Source: Blumeriella jaapii
Taxonomy: Eukaryota > Ascomycota > Leotiomycetes > Helotiales > Drepanopezizaceae
Length of the DNA stretch: 64,000 nt
Reading direction: 5' to 3'
NCBI GenBank assembly: GCA_009599575.1
Contig: VWND01000007.1
Span: forward strand, 1,435,501 to 1,499,500
The notes beneath the pieces were generated by a model. That model saw nothing but the letters and a program-made list of their open reading frames with translations, made no database searches and had not been told where the DNA came from. How positions within the stretch are numbered: the first letter of the stretch is position 1; every line of letters begins with the position of its first letter. This document shows, one piece after another, positions 53,373 through 64,000 of the stretch. Position numbers and translations under genes: made by a program.

Positions 53373-54824
53373 TATGTACATAGGTACATACATACATACA
53401 GTACATACCTTACCTTACCTCAGTATTCTTTCTTTCCATCTATTATACTATAATATAGTATACTATATTATACTATGCTATATTATACTATACTGTATAT
53501 ATATACTATACAGCATGCAGATAGCGAGCTCTCGTACTGTTTGTAGTACGGTACGGTACGGTATGATACGGCATTGAACTGTACTTTACTGTTGTACCTA
53601 CCTACCTACCTACCTACAGTATGTATATGTATACGTATATATGTACATATATATGGCTCCCATTCTCCCTCTCGCGGCCATCGTTGATTTGGCCTGAGCT
53701 GAGCTGAGCTGACTTCTGTGAGCCAGCCACCACCACCAGCCAGCCACCAGCCAGCCAGCTATCTAGGTACAGTACACTACAGTACAGTACGCAAGTGCGA
53801 GTTCAGAAACCTCAGAGCAAAGCAAGCAAGCAAGCAAGCACCCTCTCACAATCTCTCTCTCGTCCGAGGCCTCCGCTCCCTCCAGCGCTGCTGGGGAAAA
53901 ACCCCCCCACAAGCAACAAGCAACCAACGGCAAAAAGTTCCCCCCTCGCTGTCTCTCTCTCTCTTTCTTTTTGGAATTTGCAGTTCTCTCTGACTCACTC
54001 GACTCGACTCGACTCGACTTGAGAGCGTTCACCTACAGTACCTACCCGGCCAGCCAGCCACTCAGCCACTCAGCCATCTGTTAACCTACCTACGGTACGT
54101 ACAGCACAGCACTTTCTGTCTTTTCTGTACCTACTGTACCTACCTACAGTACCTAGGCCAGCAGCGCCTGCCTACCTATCTAGCACCAGATCCTAGGCGG
54201 GTGAGCGATCATGATCCAAACAACACACATATACATAATACGTATGTAGGTATGTTATTGACACGGACTCATTCATTCATCTCATCTTATCTTATCTTAT
54301 CTCATTCCATTCCATTTCACATCAGAGAGAACATCCACTCATCGATTTCGGCCATGCGGACAATCATCAACTATTTTGCCTTGCCTTGCCTGGTTTGAAT
54401 CCCGTGCACGCGAGCAAGCAGATCACGCAGATGTGGTGGTACTGTACTGTACTGTACGTACGTGTGAGCAAGATCCACCGCTCTTCCTCCGCCCTGCACC
54501 CTCCGTCGACCTCGCCCACCTATGTATCTGAACCCGGGAGACACGGTGCCTGCAATGCGAGCTTCTCCTATCCTCTCGCCCGGTCGAGTCCCATCCCCAT
54601 TCGTCATGTCGTGATGTTCCTCTTGTACACAGCCCGCAACTCCTTCTTCCCTGCCCGGGGACGACGACGACGAAAGCCCGAGCCCGACCCTTCCACGAAT
54701 TTGAATGAACCACCGGCAAGCAAGCACGCAAGACATCCAACAGCCGAGCGCCTGGAGATCAAAAGCCTTTGTCCCTGTCCCATTCCCGAACACCGATTGC
54801 CATCCACAGCCAGCCAGAGCCCCC
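53373..54824. other. 3'-3' spacer between the AT-rich element and SMC5
   Basis: TATACTATA palindromic A/T repeats (53440-53510), CTACCTAC, CCAGCCAG and ACTCG runs and TACTGTA motifs (53573-53615, 53767-53790, 54440-54455). ORFs at 54386-54924 are unsupported. Confidence 0.7.
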
Positions 54825-57800
54825 TTAGCCAGCAGCAGCCGCGAGGCTTCTCTTGATACCGATAACCTTGTTGACATCGAGCAGCTTGTAGTCCGTCGGC
54901 ATGTAAGCGCCACTGGCGATACACAGCACCTTCATGCGCCTGTCGTAGCGCAGGCCTGTGAGCAGCTTAGGCGTGATGAGGAAGTACTGGCTCGTGTGCT
55001 CTTTGCACGCGATCTCGACCATGCGCTCGTGAACCATGCGCTCGTTGCGCGGATCCATGCCCTGGTTGATCTCGTCGACCACGCGGAACGGCGCCTGGGC
55101 GAGCGCCTGCAGGGACATGAGGTAGAAGATGGTCGAGACGGATCGCTCGCCGCCCGACTGTCGGTGCGCGTCGAGGATCTGTAGGGCCTCGTTTTCCCGG
55201 AACTTGACCTTGATCTGGATCGCCCACAGGCCAAAATCTTCGTCTTTGTGCATGCCGACCTCGCCCGCGCAACCGATCTGCTCGAAATTGTGCGAGAACG
55301 CGTCGCTGATTTCGCCAATCAGGGCGTCCAGTCTCGGCTCCCAGACGTCTCGAATCTTGGTGATTCTACGGCTGACTCTTTCGAGCTTCTCAGCGTTGTC
55401 TTCGATCTTTTGTCTCAACCTCTCGACATCCTCTTGTCGTTTCTCAAACTCCTTGATAGCATTGGGGTTACTGGCGTGGGTAAACTGCAACTTCGTTCGC
55501 TCCGCAGTGAGGTCGTCTATGATCTTCTCGACGGTCATGTCCGGTGGAAGATTCAGCCATTTTTCGAGGTGGGCCGTATTCTCAGGATCCTCTTGTAACT
55601 TCGTGACAACCGCCATGGCCTGCTGGGCTTTAGCCTTGGACCGTGTCAATTGCTCTTGCGCCTCAGTCATTTTACGTCGCTCCTCGCTGAGGAGGCGGAC
55701 AATGTCACTGCTGCGCTCCTCCAACCCAGTGACATCAGACTCAGCTTCAATGGCCTGAACCTTTGCTTCCAGCAGAGCCTCATGGCAAGACCGGATCTTA
55801 GAGACCAAGTCCTTGTAGTCGATCGCAAGCTTGGCCTTTCGTAGTACAGCGTGGTCGTGCTGGGTGTTGATCTTGGTCATCTCTTTATCGATGTCTTCGA
55901 ATCTCTTGAACTTCGCCTCCAATTCCTGTTCACTACGATCTGATAGAGGTAAGTATGATATACCACTTGTAGGCCCTCACTATCTTACCAATTTTGCCAG
56001 GGAGACTTCTGCTCGCCATCAGCACGCTGCAGATCCCCTTTCTCTTTCTTTAAATCATCCTGTAGAGAACTCGGTCAGCGTCGCAAAACATGTGCCGAGA
56101 ATACCTTTTTGACTTACAATCTCTTTCCGTAGAAGTGGAACCTTGTGCTTGTTAAGTTGTACTGTTTGTGCTCGGATGGGTGCAATCATTCGTTTCAACT
56201 CCTCAAATTCCCTATCTCCATCATTGATTTTCTGTTGAATTTCTTGCTTTGCAGACGTATCAATTGGTTGGTCAGTCCAGTTCTGAGCTGCGTTGACCTG
56301 CTTGCTCGTTGACGAGACTGCTCCTGGCCCATACTCCTTTCTTCTGTTGATTGCGTAGACATTACTATTTGTGGCCCAGTGGTTGAGCTTTCCCTCGTCT
56401 CTGATTTGGTCATAATGCTCCTGGCTCAGTTCTCGAAGAGACACGGCACTAGTGTCCAAACCCCTGGAACATAACATGCTAAGCACCGGCTCGGGGCCGT
56501 CGACCAGATCAATTGCCCAGGCATCTAGGGCGAAGTTTTCCATTTCCTGAGGAGAAAGTGGCGAGCGCCTGGGTGCTGGGCCGTCGGTACTTCTGATGGT
56601 GATATCCGTGAGACCCAAAGTTCCGTTTAATTCGTCGCTGAGCTTTTTATAATCATCCAAGTTCTGCGTCGTGAAAGCCAGGAAATCATTCTTGTTCAGA
56701 AGTGCCTCGATAGCGTTCGCATATCGACTGTCCTTGAGTGAGCAGGTGACCAAAGGAGGGCCGTAAACCTCCTCCTTGAATTTGCCACGATTAGCTTGCA
56801 CCCATGCCCAGGCTCTGGCGGCATCTGGAGACTTCAACTCCAGCTTATTCATTTGCTGTCCCTCCTGCGTATCAAAAGAAGCGAGTGCACGATGTAGTTC
56901 CTCGCCCTTGCTGCGAAGTATGCGACCTTGCTCCTGGAATTCACGATCCCGAGCTTGCAACTCTAAAACCTCGGCCTGCACATCCCGAAGCTCGTGTTCT
57001 TTCGCTCGCTGTATTCAAGTCAGCAGTAGTCGGCAATGTTACAGCCACAGCTACCTACAATGCGATCGTTCCATTCGCCAGGTACAAAAACAATCTTTTC
57101 TTCATGAAGCTTGGCTTTCAAATCTGTAAGTGCTTTCTGATGTTTTTGAACTTCGTTTCTATTTTGCTTTTTCGAGTTCCTCTGTGCTGCCATCAGAGCA
57201 TCTTTTTCTTGGATTTCATCGTCGATTGATTTAATAGATACGACCATAGCATCTGCTTCTCGTTCAGCGGATTCAGCGGCTTTCTTGCGCTCTTTGACAA
57301 CGTCAGAAATCTGCGCTAGGTAGTGCTTCTTCGCATTGATGCGTTGCATAGTCGGCTGGACTTCTGCTTCGAGATCTCTCAGCCTTCGTTGAGCTTCTTT
57401 CTTGATCTGGCTGTGAGCCTTGAAGTCTACCCGAGCGGCTTTGTACTCCACGAAGGGGATTGTCTTCTCAAGATAGTTGATACTGTCCTGAATCTTAATT
57501 CTGTCCTGAAGCTTTTGTACTTCGGATTGGAGATTCTCCTGGCGCTTCTCGTGATTTTGGACTGTCTCACGATCGCCTTCTAATTGTATATCAAGAACTT
57601 TTTGTTCTTTCCGTAGACCCTTGAGCTTTTCGTGCATTTCCAGCATGTCTGGAGTAGCTGCTGCTCTTTGTGTCTCCTCGAGCAGAGCGACAGGTGACAT
57701 TCCCGAGAATTCGTGGACCTTTTCTTGGGGTAGGAACTGGCAGAGGTTGTCGATTTGTATGCAGAGATCCCTGACCAACGTTTGCACGGCTTTCAGAGAC

Positions 57801-58372
57801 GTCTTCTTGCCATTCAACCACCAATCCCTGGTGTTTCCAGACTTGATGATTCGCACACGAATAACATGATTCTCGGGCTCATGAGGACGTTTGCACAGCT
57901 CAATCTCGATCATGCCTTGCTCCGTCTGCTTCTTGACGTACTCTCCGAATTCCTTCCCACGGCCCATGAGCGAAGTCGAGTATCCCAGTCCTATGCAGAT
58001 GGCGCAAACTAACGACGATTTTCCAGTCCCGTTCGGTCCGATGACCATATTCATGCTTGGACCCGGGAAGAACTCGGCGTGCTCATAAGTGACAAAGTTT
58101 CTAAGCTTGACACGAACGATTGCTCCCGGCTGAAACTCCACAAGACCACCATCGTTCTCGTTGTCCTCCCCTTCGTTATTTCTGTAGCCATTCGTGCGCG
58201 AGGTAATGGGTCTAGGTTCAGGAGATTCGGAGCTTGGGTCGCTCTGATAACTATTCGTCCGGGCGCGTTTTGAGGGTTGGGTGGAAGAGCTTTGCTCAGG
58301 TCTGAGGTTATCGCCGTCATCATCACTCTCGATGGCAGCTCGTGGCATACGCCGGCCGGTTTTGGCCGACAT
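54825..58372 (-). CDS. SMC5: SMC5, ATPase subunit of the SMC5/6 complex
   Basis: Nuclear chromosome-maintenance ATPase that pairs with Smc6 and Nse proteins in recombination repair. Four exons: 58372-57059, 57008-56118, 56059-55989, 55932-54825; introns of 50, 58 and 56 bp; 3384 nt, 1127 aa, normal for the family. N-terminal 75 residues are disordered and acidic/basic. The head starts with IVRVKLRNFVTYEHAEFFPGP and Walker A GPNGTGKSS (residues 112-120); then coiled coil; the hinge region lies in exon 2 (around SLKDSRYANAIEALLNKNDF); the second coil; the ABC signature SGGERSVSTIFYLMS and Walker B with FRVVDEINQGMD near the C-terminus. The last intron uses a TAG acceptor (55933-55935) that gives NCEQELEAKF; neighbouring CAG sites would introduce a stop. 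CACGTG lies 120 bp upstream of the ATG. Divergent from the HSL1-type kinase. Confidence 0.97.
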
Positions 58373-60172
58373 GTCAGATCGTAGAGACGCTCAGTGAGTT
58401 GGTTGTAGTGGTGTTAAGCATCTTCAAGAGACCGTGGAGGGGATTGCAAGGCAAGGGACGCGACAAAGCTTCTGACGCGACCGTGTTAGACCACGTGATT
58501 ATGAAATTTAGGCAACATCTAGCTCGGCATGCAACCTCACCTGTCTTCTCTCTTTGAATCCAGCTCTCTCAACCACTTCTCCCGACGCAGTCTCTGCAAA
58601 GACGATTTCTTGCAGCTGCCCTGTCCTTAGTAAGGAAGAGGAGGGATAAAAGAGACTTGTTCGAGGTTAGCGACAGCAACACTCTTGCATCGGTGGCGTT
58701 CTCCTGAATGATTTCTATTTGCACGCGGAGCAAAAATTGACAAACACAACCGATACAGCGGCGAGGCTAGAGGAATGCGCAACTCTCTGCTGGGAGTTGA
58801 GGAGTTGAAGTATTTGTCTCTCCTAGAAAGTGTGGTCGTGTTCCTAGGTCTATACATCTCCAAGAAGCTGACATGACCCTAGCTACTCTCCAGAGTTAAG
58901 AGAACACTTGCACACCCGTCTGTCCCTAATTTTAATAGTCGTGCAACCACAGGAGATGCCACTATCGGCAATTCATAGGGTTTGGAACAATGACTCTTGA
59001 TAGTCTAGCTTCGAGCACTACTCTACATCTACCCCATCTTGCCAGATGCCTTTTGTCATACGGACGCATAGGTCTTATTCACGAATCCTAGATATGGACC
59101 GTCTAAAAAGCTCGTTGCATACCACACTCATCTTGGTACGTGGGAAGTGGATCAGCTTGTAGACTCTGGTTGCCATGTCGAACTATGATATCGGGCCCGT
59201 GGCCAGAAGATCAGGCTGACTGGCTTTGAATGTCAGAGGAAGAATCGAAATTGAATGTGACTTGAAACAAGCATTTCGAGGTAAGGTCAGGTAGGTATCT
59301 CAAAGGGCCTGCTGCATTGCTTGGGCTCGGAATGGTTTTCCTTGACTCTCTATGTTTGCCTGTTCTTGCAATTTCTTCCTTGTAGCTCTGGTCGTTGGAC
59401 TTCGTATTCCTTACTAGCTGCCAAGATGCAGAATTACCCGCCTGGTTCTTAATAGCGTACCTGTCTTGTGTTGTTTTGTGTTGTGTTGTGTTGTATGCCT
59501 GCTGCCTGCTTTCGTAGAAGCCTTTAAGGTAGTAGTAGTACGTTGTGAATTACAATAAACCACTTTTTATAAATTCCCGATTGTTTGCGTGTCTTGTGTT
59601 GTGTATTATGGTTCTTTCCCAGCTCCGTGGTGCGCATTCCTTCCACGGGCTCTGTTAGTCAACAACAACATCCGTCTCCATCACAGCGACACATTCCACG
59701 CTACAATCATACCATACCACACCTCATCACACACCACACCCCATCACACAACACATCCTACTCCTAAACTTCTTACTTGCGAGCTATTAATTCACTGAGA
59801 TCTCTCTCTGGACCTCTTACACCACTCTCGTTCTTCCTTTCACCAAGCTCGACAAGCATCTTCTTCCCCTTACCAATTGCTCCTCTGCACGTCCCGCACG
59901 ACGCGACAGGCGGCTTTCGGTGTACGAGCCTTCAATCCCTCGCGCCCCTCTTCCTTTGGCGAAGTAAGGTGTACGGTAACTGACTCGATATTTGAAGATT
60001 CCGTTCGTCGTCTTCTCTCGTCTCCTCTTCCCTTACCTCGAAACCACGTCTCCTGGGCAACCCAATGCCACGATCTTCGCCCTAAGCTCCTGCGCCTGCT
60101 CGAACTCTGACCTGGCGGGCGCATATTGGTGTTCGTGCTACAGGTGGCATATGATTGAAAAACCCTGGTATT
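58373..60172. other. divergent spacer between SMC5 and the Hsl1-type kinase
   Basis: Contains the E-box at 58492, TTGTGTTG repeats (59460-59495), and CACACCACAC-rich DNA (59705-59760). There are no TACTGTA motifs. ORFs at 59585-60361 probably lie in the kinase's 5' UTR and show no family. Confidence 0.6.
58492..58497. promoter_or_regulatory. CACGTG E-box upstream of SMC5
   Basis: CACGTGAT 120 bp upstream of the SMC5 start codon, echoing TCACGTGAT before the Nse6-like gene. Function inferred only. Confidence 0.4.
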
Positions 60173-63100
60173 ATGAACAATTACTCTCGACCCTCGACGC
60201 GTCGCGCTCCTCTCGGAGAGGCGACACGGCGAGTCAACAATCTCGACCATCCACAAACTCAAGATTCTTCCAAGCATCCTGCAATGCCCCACCACGAAAG
60301 TCTTCGACCGGACGGTCTCCTCCAGAACCAAACGCAGAAGCAAGAAAAGACTAGTAGCCAAGCGCCTGCTCGAGAAAACCCGCGCCTCTCTGCCATCAAG
60401 GAGCCCACGTCAAATCGCAATTCGGCATACTCGGCCACCTCGACTGAGAGCCGGGCACTCAAGACAAAAGTCGGGCCATGGAAGCTGGGCAAGACTTTGG
60501 GAGTGGGTGCCACTGCGCGAGTGCGACTAGTGCGACACGAAATCACTGGTCAAGAGGCTGCTATCAAGATTTTGCAGAAGAGCCGTGCCGAGAAAAGCCA
60601 GGCGGGAAGCCTTGTGGACCTTGAAAAAGGCAAGCAAGGAGACTTTGATGAGGATGGCGAGCGGCGGATGCCATTAGGTATCGAGAGAGAGGTGGCGATC
60701 ATGAGACTCGTCCAGCACCCACACATCATGAAGCTGTATGATATTTGGGAGAACCGTACAGAGATGTTAGTAACCATAGACGTATCCTTTCATCTATTAT
60801 TTGCTAACCTCTCGCAGCTACTTAGTCCTCGAACTGGTTGAGAAAGGCGAGCTTTTTACCCACATCAATACGAGAGGGCGCCTTTCCGAGGAGGAGGCTA
60901 TGCTCTACTTTCGACAGATGATCAGCGCAATTGGCTACTGCCACTCTTTCAACATCTGTCATCGTGATCTCAAGCTTGAGAACATCCTCTTGAATAGCAA
61001 GATGGAGATCAAGATTGCAGACTTCGGAATGGCCGCCCTGCATCAAACTCCGGGGCACAAGCTTGAGACAGCTTGTGGAAGCCCACACTATGCAGCACCA
61101 GAACTCCTCATGGGCAGAGCATATCGCGGAGACCTGATCGATATCTGGAGCATTGGAGTCGTCTTTTTCGCTTTGGTTGCTGGTTATCTACCGTTCGACC
61201 GGGCCATATGCACGGTTTGTATATTCAGATCGAGAGTGGCCGATACACAATGCCTGATGATATCAGCGAAGACGCAAAGAGTCTGATTCACCGAATGCTG
61301 CAAGTCAACCCTAAGAATAGGATTCGTATCAGCCAGATTTGGAAGCACCCGCTACTCAAGAAGTATGACTACTTGGACAGTTTTGGCCAGGCGTCATATC
61401 TGCAAAATCCAAGTCCCAAGGAATACGCAATTTCGCTCCGACGTCAAGATATCAACAAGGAGGTACTGCGCCATTTGAGATCTATGTGGCACATGTACAC
61501 AGAGCAGCAAATAGTCGACGCTCTCTTAAGCAACAAGTAGGTCTCACCCTTCCGTACACATTTGTGTTGATCTAATAATCTGATAATCCCCAGGCCAAGC
61601 GAGCAAAAGATGTTCTATAGTCTACTCCTCAAACACCGCCAGGTTGAATCAGAAAACTACAACCCGGCGCTCAACTATTCCACCAGTGACTACCATCATT
61701 TCAAGCCGCTAGCTTTGACAAAGGCATATTCTACTTCCCACTTTCCACCACAGACCTTCAACGGACATGGGCGTCAAGGCTCTAAGTTCACCGTCGTCAG
61801 CAACGCTGCAGAAACAGAACGAAGTTATGACCCTTTCAAGGCTTCCAGGCCCCAGCATCTGACCCATCGAAACGATCCTGCTAAGATTACCATACACCGC
61901 CCTGATCATGGCCTCAATCACGATAACTCCTGGGAGCAAGAACCCTCGGTGTTAAACCGACAAGACTCGACTGCAGCGGGTGAAGAGCAGACGCTACGTC
62001 CACCTCCTAGAAAGTTTGCTACACGGAGTTCTTTGAGTTCTACACGCAGTCGAAACAGCAACGGACAGGTCAAGGCCAGTAGCTACAAGCGCGGAGTGAG
62101 CTTTACTCGAATCCACAAGCGTGTAAGCGATGCCCGGAGAAATAGCTCAGCATCCAACCTTTCCACTGAGCTTAATGGTCGGCACAGTAATCATACCGAA
62201 GTAACTGACGATGGGGGCGAATTCCTCCGTCCTGTTAACAATAACACGCCTGCTTCGACAAGATATATCCGATCAAGAAAAGCCGAGTCTATGGCTTTAC
62301 AGCCTCCTTGTCCAGCCATAAAGCCAGGTAGGACAAGCCAGATATTTATTGAGGACGTGCGACAACATAGCAGTAGCTTGGCTAAGGATTGTGACGAGGC
62401 TTTCAACGGTGGTCCAATGGCATCCGGCAATGCTTATCAGAAAGCCAGGATTTCTTCCTTGGACTCTCGCCCATTACCTCCTCCTCCAGCTCGCACGACT
62501 TCTGTGAAGAATGAGCTTCTCGAAGCGCGAAAGCAGGCCGAGCTGCGGAAGCAATGTGGGGGTGACGACTCGCCTAGATACTTGGATCGTGTGGTAAACC
62601 ATATTGACAGACTCATTCAACCACTTTCGACTACTTCGACTCCTGATCGCCGCGTTACCTCTGATCCTTTGGATACTCGATATACAAGTCGAGGTCTACC
62701 TTCTATCCACGAATCGCGCGGTGAATATACCTCGCCTCGTACTGCAAGAGGCAAGAAAGCTTTGCTGGAAAGCCAGCGTAGGATCGAGGCTAGAGAAGGT
62801 CGTGTTACATCTGCTCCTGAGCCATGGAACATGAAGCATCGCCGTCATCCAGATGAGAGGCTTGCTCAATCTGTCGCTCTTGTCAAGGATAGCATCAGAG
62901 TTGTCCAGCCTTCGTCACCACTGGCAGGTCTGAGCCCTGTACGACCTCCAGCACCTCTGACAATCCGAAAGAAGAGCTCTCAAGGCGGACCTACTCCGAT
63001 CAAAGCCGTGGGACCTGCCTCTAGTAATCCAGGATTTGGGACAGGAGAAGTTTCCCTCGCCAATAGGCATCCACCAGTGAAGCCCGACCTTCGACAGCAA

Positions 63101-64000
63101 TATGGGTCAGCTGGTAGGCCCGAAAACCCCTATGAGCTACCCCCTATCCGCGAATCCAAGCATGATGATGAGCAGCATGATGCCGCTACCAGCTCATCTG
63201 TTAGAAAGATGTCTGGCTGGTTCAAGCGTAATTCCAAGACCGAGGGCGAGGATCAGAGACTGTCAATCGCCAGCTCTAACGCTTCAAAGTCTGCAAACAA
63301 TGATGTTTCTGATCCATATGATCGGCCTAGCAATCCCCAGCCTCCATCGCCATCTCTGGAGCCACCTAAGAAGAAGGCATTCAATCTGGGACGGATTTTC
63401 AAGAAGAAATCGAAGCCGGACATGTCCATCACAAGTGAGTGCAAGTATCCCCTGTCACATGCTCCAACTATTATGCTCCAACTAACATCCTCTCAGTTAA
63501 CGACATCTTTGATGAATCGGCCAGTGTTCAAGATTCTATCATGGACGCCCGTCACCAGGGTATCAACGGATGGGACAATGGTGGAGACGCCAGAACTAGA
63601 CGAGTAGCGCCGCAGCAGAGCTGGCTAGCTAAGCTATTCCACGTCAAGCCTGCCTTACAATTCCTGTGCTTCTCGGTTTCTCAGAAGCGTGCTCGGCGCG
63701 AGATCACGACATTGCTGCGAGACTGGAAGCGGTACGGCATTGAAGGTCTGCAGGTCGACAAGGAGCGCAACATCATCTTTGCTCGGGTCTCTGCCAACAA
63801 TTGTAATTCCTTCCCCCCTATGTTTTCATTCTTAATCCTTCGAAGCTAATCATATGCAGTCCTTGAGATGAAGAAAGTCGCTTTTGCGGGTGAAATCTTG
63901 ACCGTCATCGAGCATGGAAAGCGTCACCACCTCAGTATCGTCCGCTTCACGCAAGAGCAAGGCGCCGCCAGCACGTTCCACAAATTTGTCGAGACGTTGG
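60173..64000 (+). CDS. HSL1: Hsl1/Nim1/Cdr2-type protein kinase, 3' end outside window, frame change inside
   Basis: SNF1-family Ser/Thr kinase that in yeasts sits at the septin ring or cortex and promotes mitotic entry by inhibiting Wee1. Exons 60173-60765, 60818-61536, 61594-63434, 63497-63802, 63860-beyond 64000; introns 52-62 bp. The start ATG gives MNNYSRPSTRRAPLGEATRR, typical of filamentous fungi. Kinase domain: glycine loop GVGATARV (110-117), AAIK lysine 132, EREVAIMRL, HRDLKLENIL, DFGMA, and the activation segment CGSPHYAAPE. At 61197-61215, after LPFD, the conserved protein continues in another frame (MHGLYIQIESGRYTMPDD); no intron fits, and one base seems missing. A further roughly 750 residues are Ser/Arg-rich and disordered, followed by a folded C-terminal region (LQFLCFSVSQKRARREITTLL, LEMKKVAFAGEIL) consistent with the lipid-binding KA1-like end. 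Truncated by the window. Confidence 0.9.

Noticed and set aside
54361..54420. GGTTTGAATCCC, a possible tRNA T-loop
   Set aside because: No matching acceptor, D-arm or anticodon arm lies upstream at tRNA distance on either strand.

Overview
The window is nuclear DNA of a filamentous ascomycete (Pezizomycotina). The evidence is the gene set, the short spliceosomal introns (mostly 50-160 bp, with GTAAGT-like donors and CTAAC/CTGAC branch-like motifs), a Tc1/mariner-type transposon remnant, and long gene-poor spacers packed with microsatellites. I could not place it to genus. Gene density is low: about 14 protein genes in 64 kb, most of them conserved single-copy housekeeping genes.

Layout: 1-4.4 kb is a repeat-rich spacer. 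A poorly conserved Ser/Pro-rich protein (minus, 4.4-6.9 kb) is followed by the RNA/DNA helicase SEN1 (minus, 8.9-15.2 kb, five exons, 1994 aa) and a Dnf1/Dnf2-type P4 lipid flippase (minus, 16.6-21.3 kb, 1526 aa). Then come a probable Nse6/SLF2-like (CANIN) genome-stability protein (plus, 23.8-25.8 kb) and, convergent with it, V-ATPase subunit E (minus, 26.2-27.1 kb, with a GC-AG intron). From 27.3 to 33 kb the DNA is visibly lower in GC and free of the microsatellites seen elsewhere. It holds a 464-bp internally deleted Tc1/mariner element and two small, weakly similar membrane-protein ORFs. A NIPA-like transporter (33.0-34.6 kb) follows, then a repeat-rich spacer, the MADS-box regulator MCM1 (minus, 36.7-37.6 kb), a 6-kb low-complexity spacer, a Ctr copper transporter (minus, 43.6-44.3 kb), an acyltransferase-3 membrane enzyme (plus, 46.4-48.0 kb), a ZIP zinc transporter (plus, 49.9-51.2 kb), a 1.07-kb AT-rich element with terminal and subterminal inverted repeats (52.3-53.4 kb), SMC5 (minus, 54.8-58.4 kb) and an Hsl1/Nim1-type kinase (plus, 60.2 kb, running off the window).

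The genes do not form a cluster with one function. The thematic links are metal transport (Ctr, ZIP, possibly NIPA) and the SMC5/6 complex (SMC5 plus a probable Nse6-like protein 30 kb away, both with a CACGTGA box 120-160 bp upstream of the ATG).

The most notable observations are: (1) the AT-rich 52.3-53.4 kb element, a candidate undescribed non-autonomous transposon; (2) the Tc1/mariner deletion derivative; (3) a palindromic TACTGTA/TACAGTA motif scattered, and in places tandemly amplified, through many spacers but absent from others; (4) the two small membrane ORFs; and (5) two conserved genes (NIPA-like, HSL1) that need a frame change no intron explains, plus MCM1 where an intron may explain it. 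These suggest assembly indels or real lesions.

Exon borders were read by eye from splice motifs and reading-frame continuity. For SEN1, DNF, VMA4, SMC5, CTR and ZRT the exons sum to a multiple of three, which supports the models.
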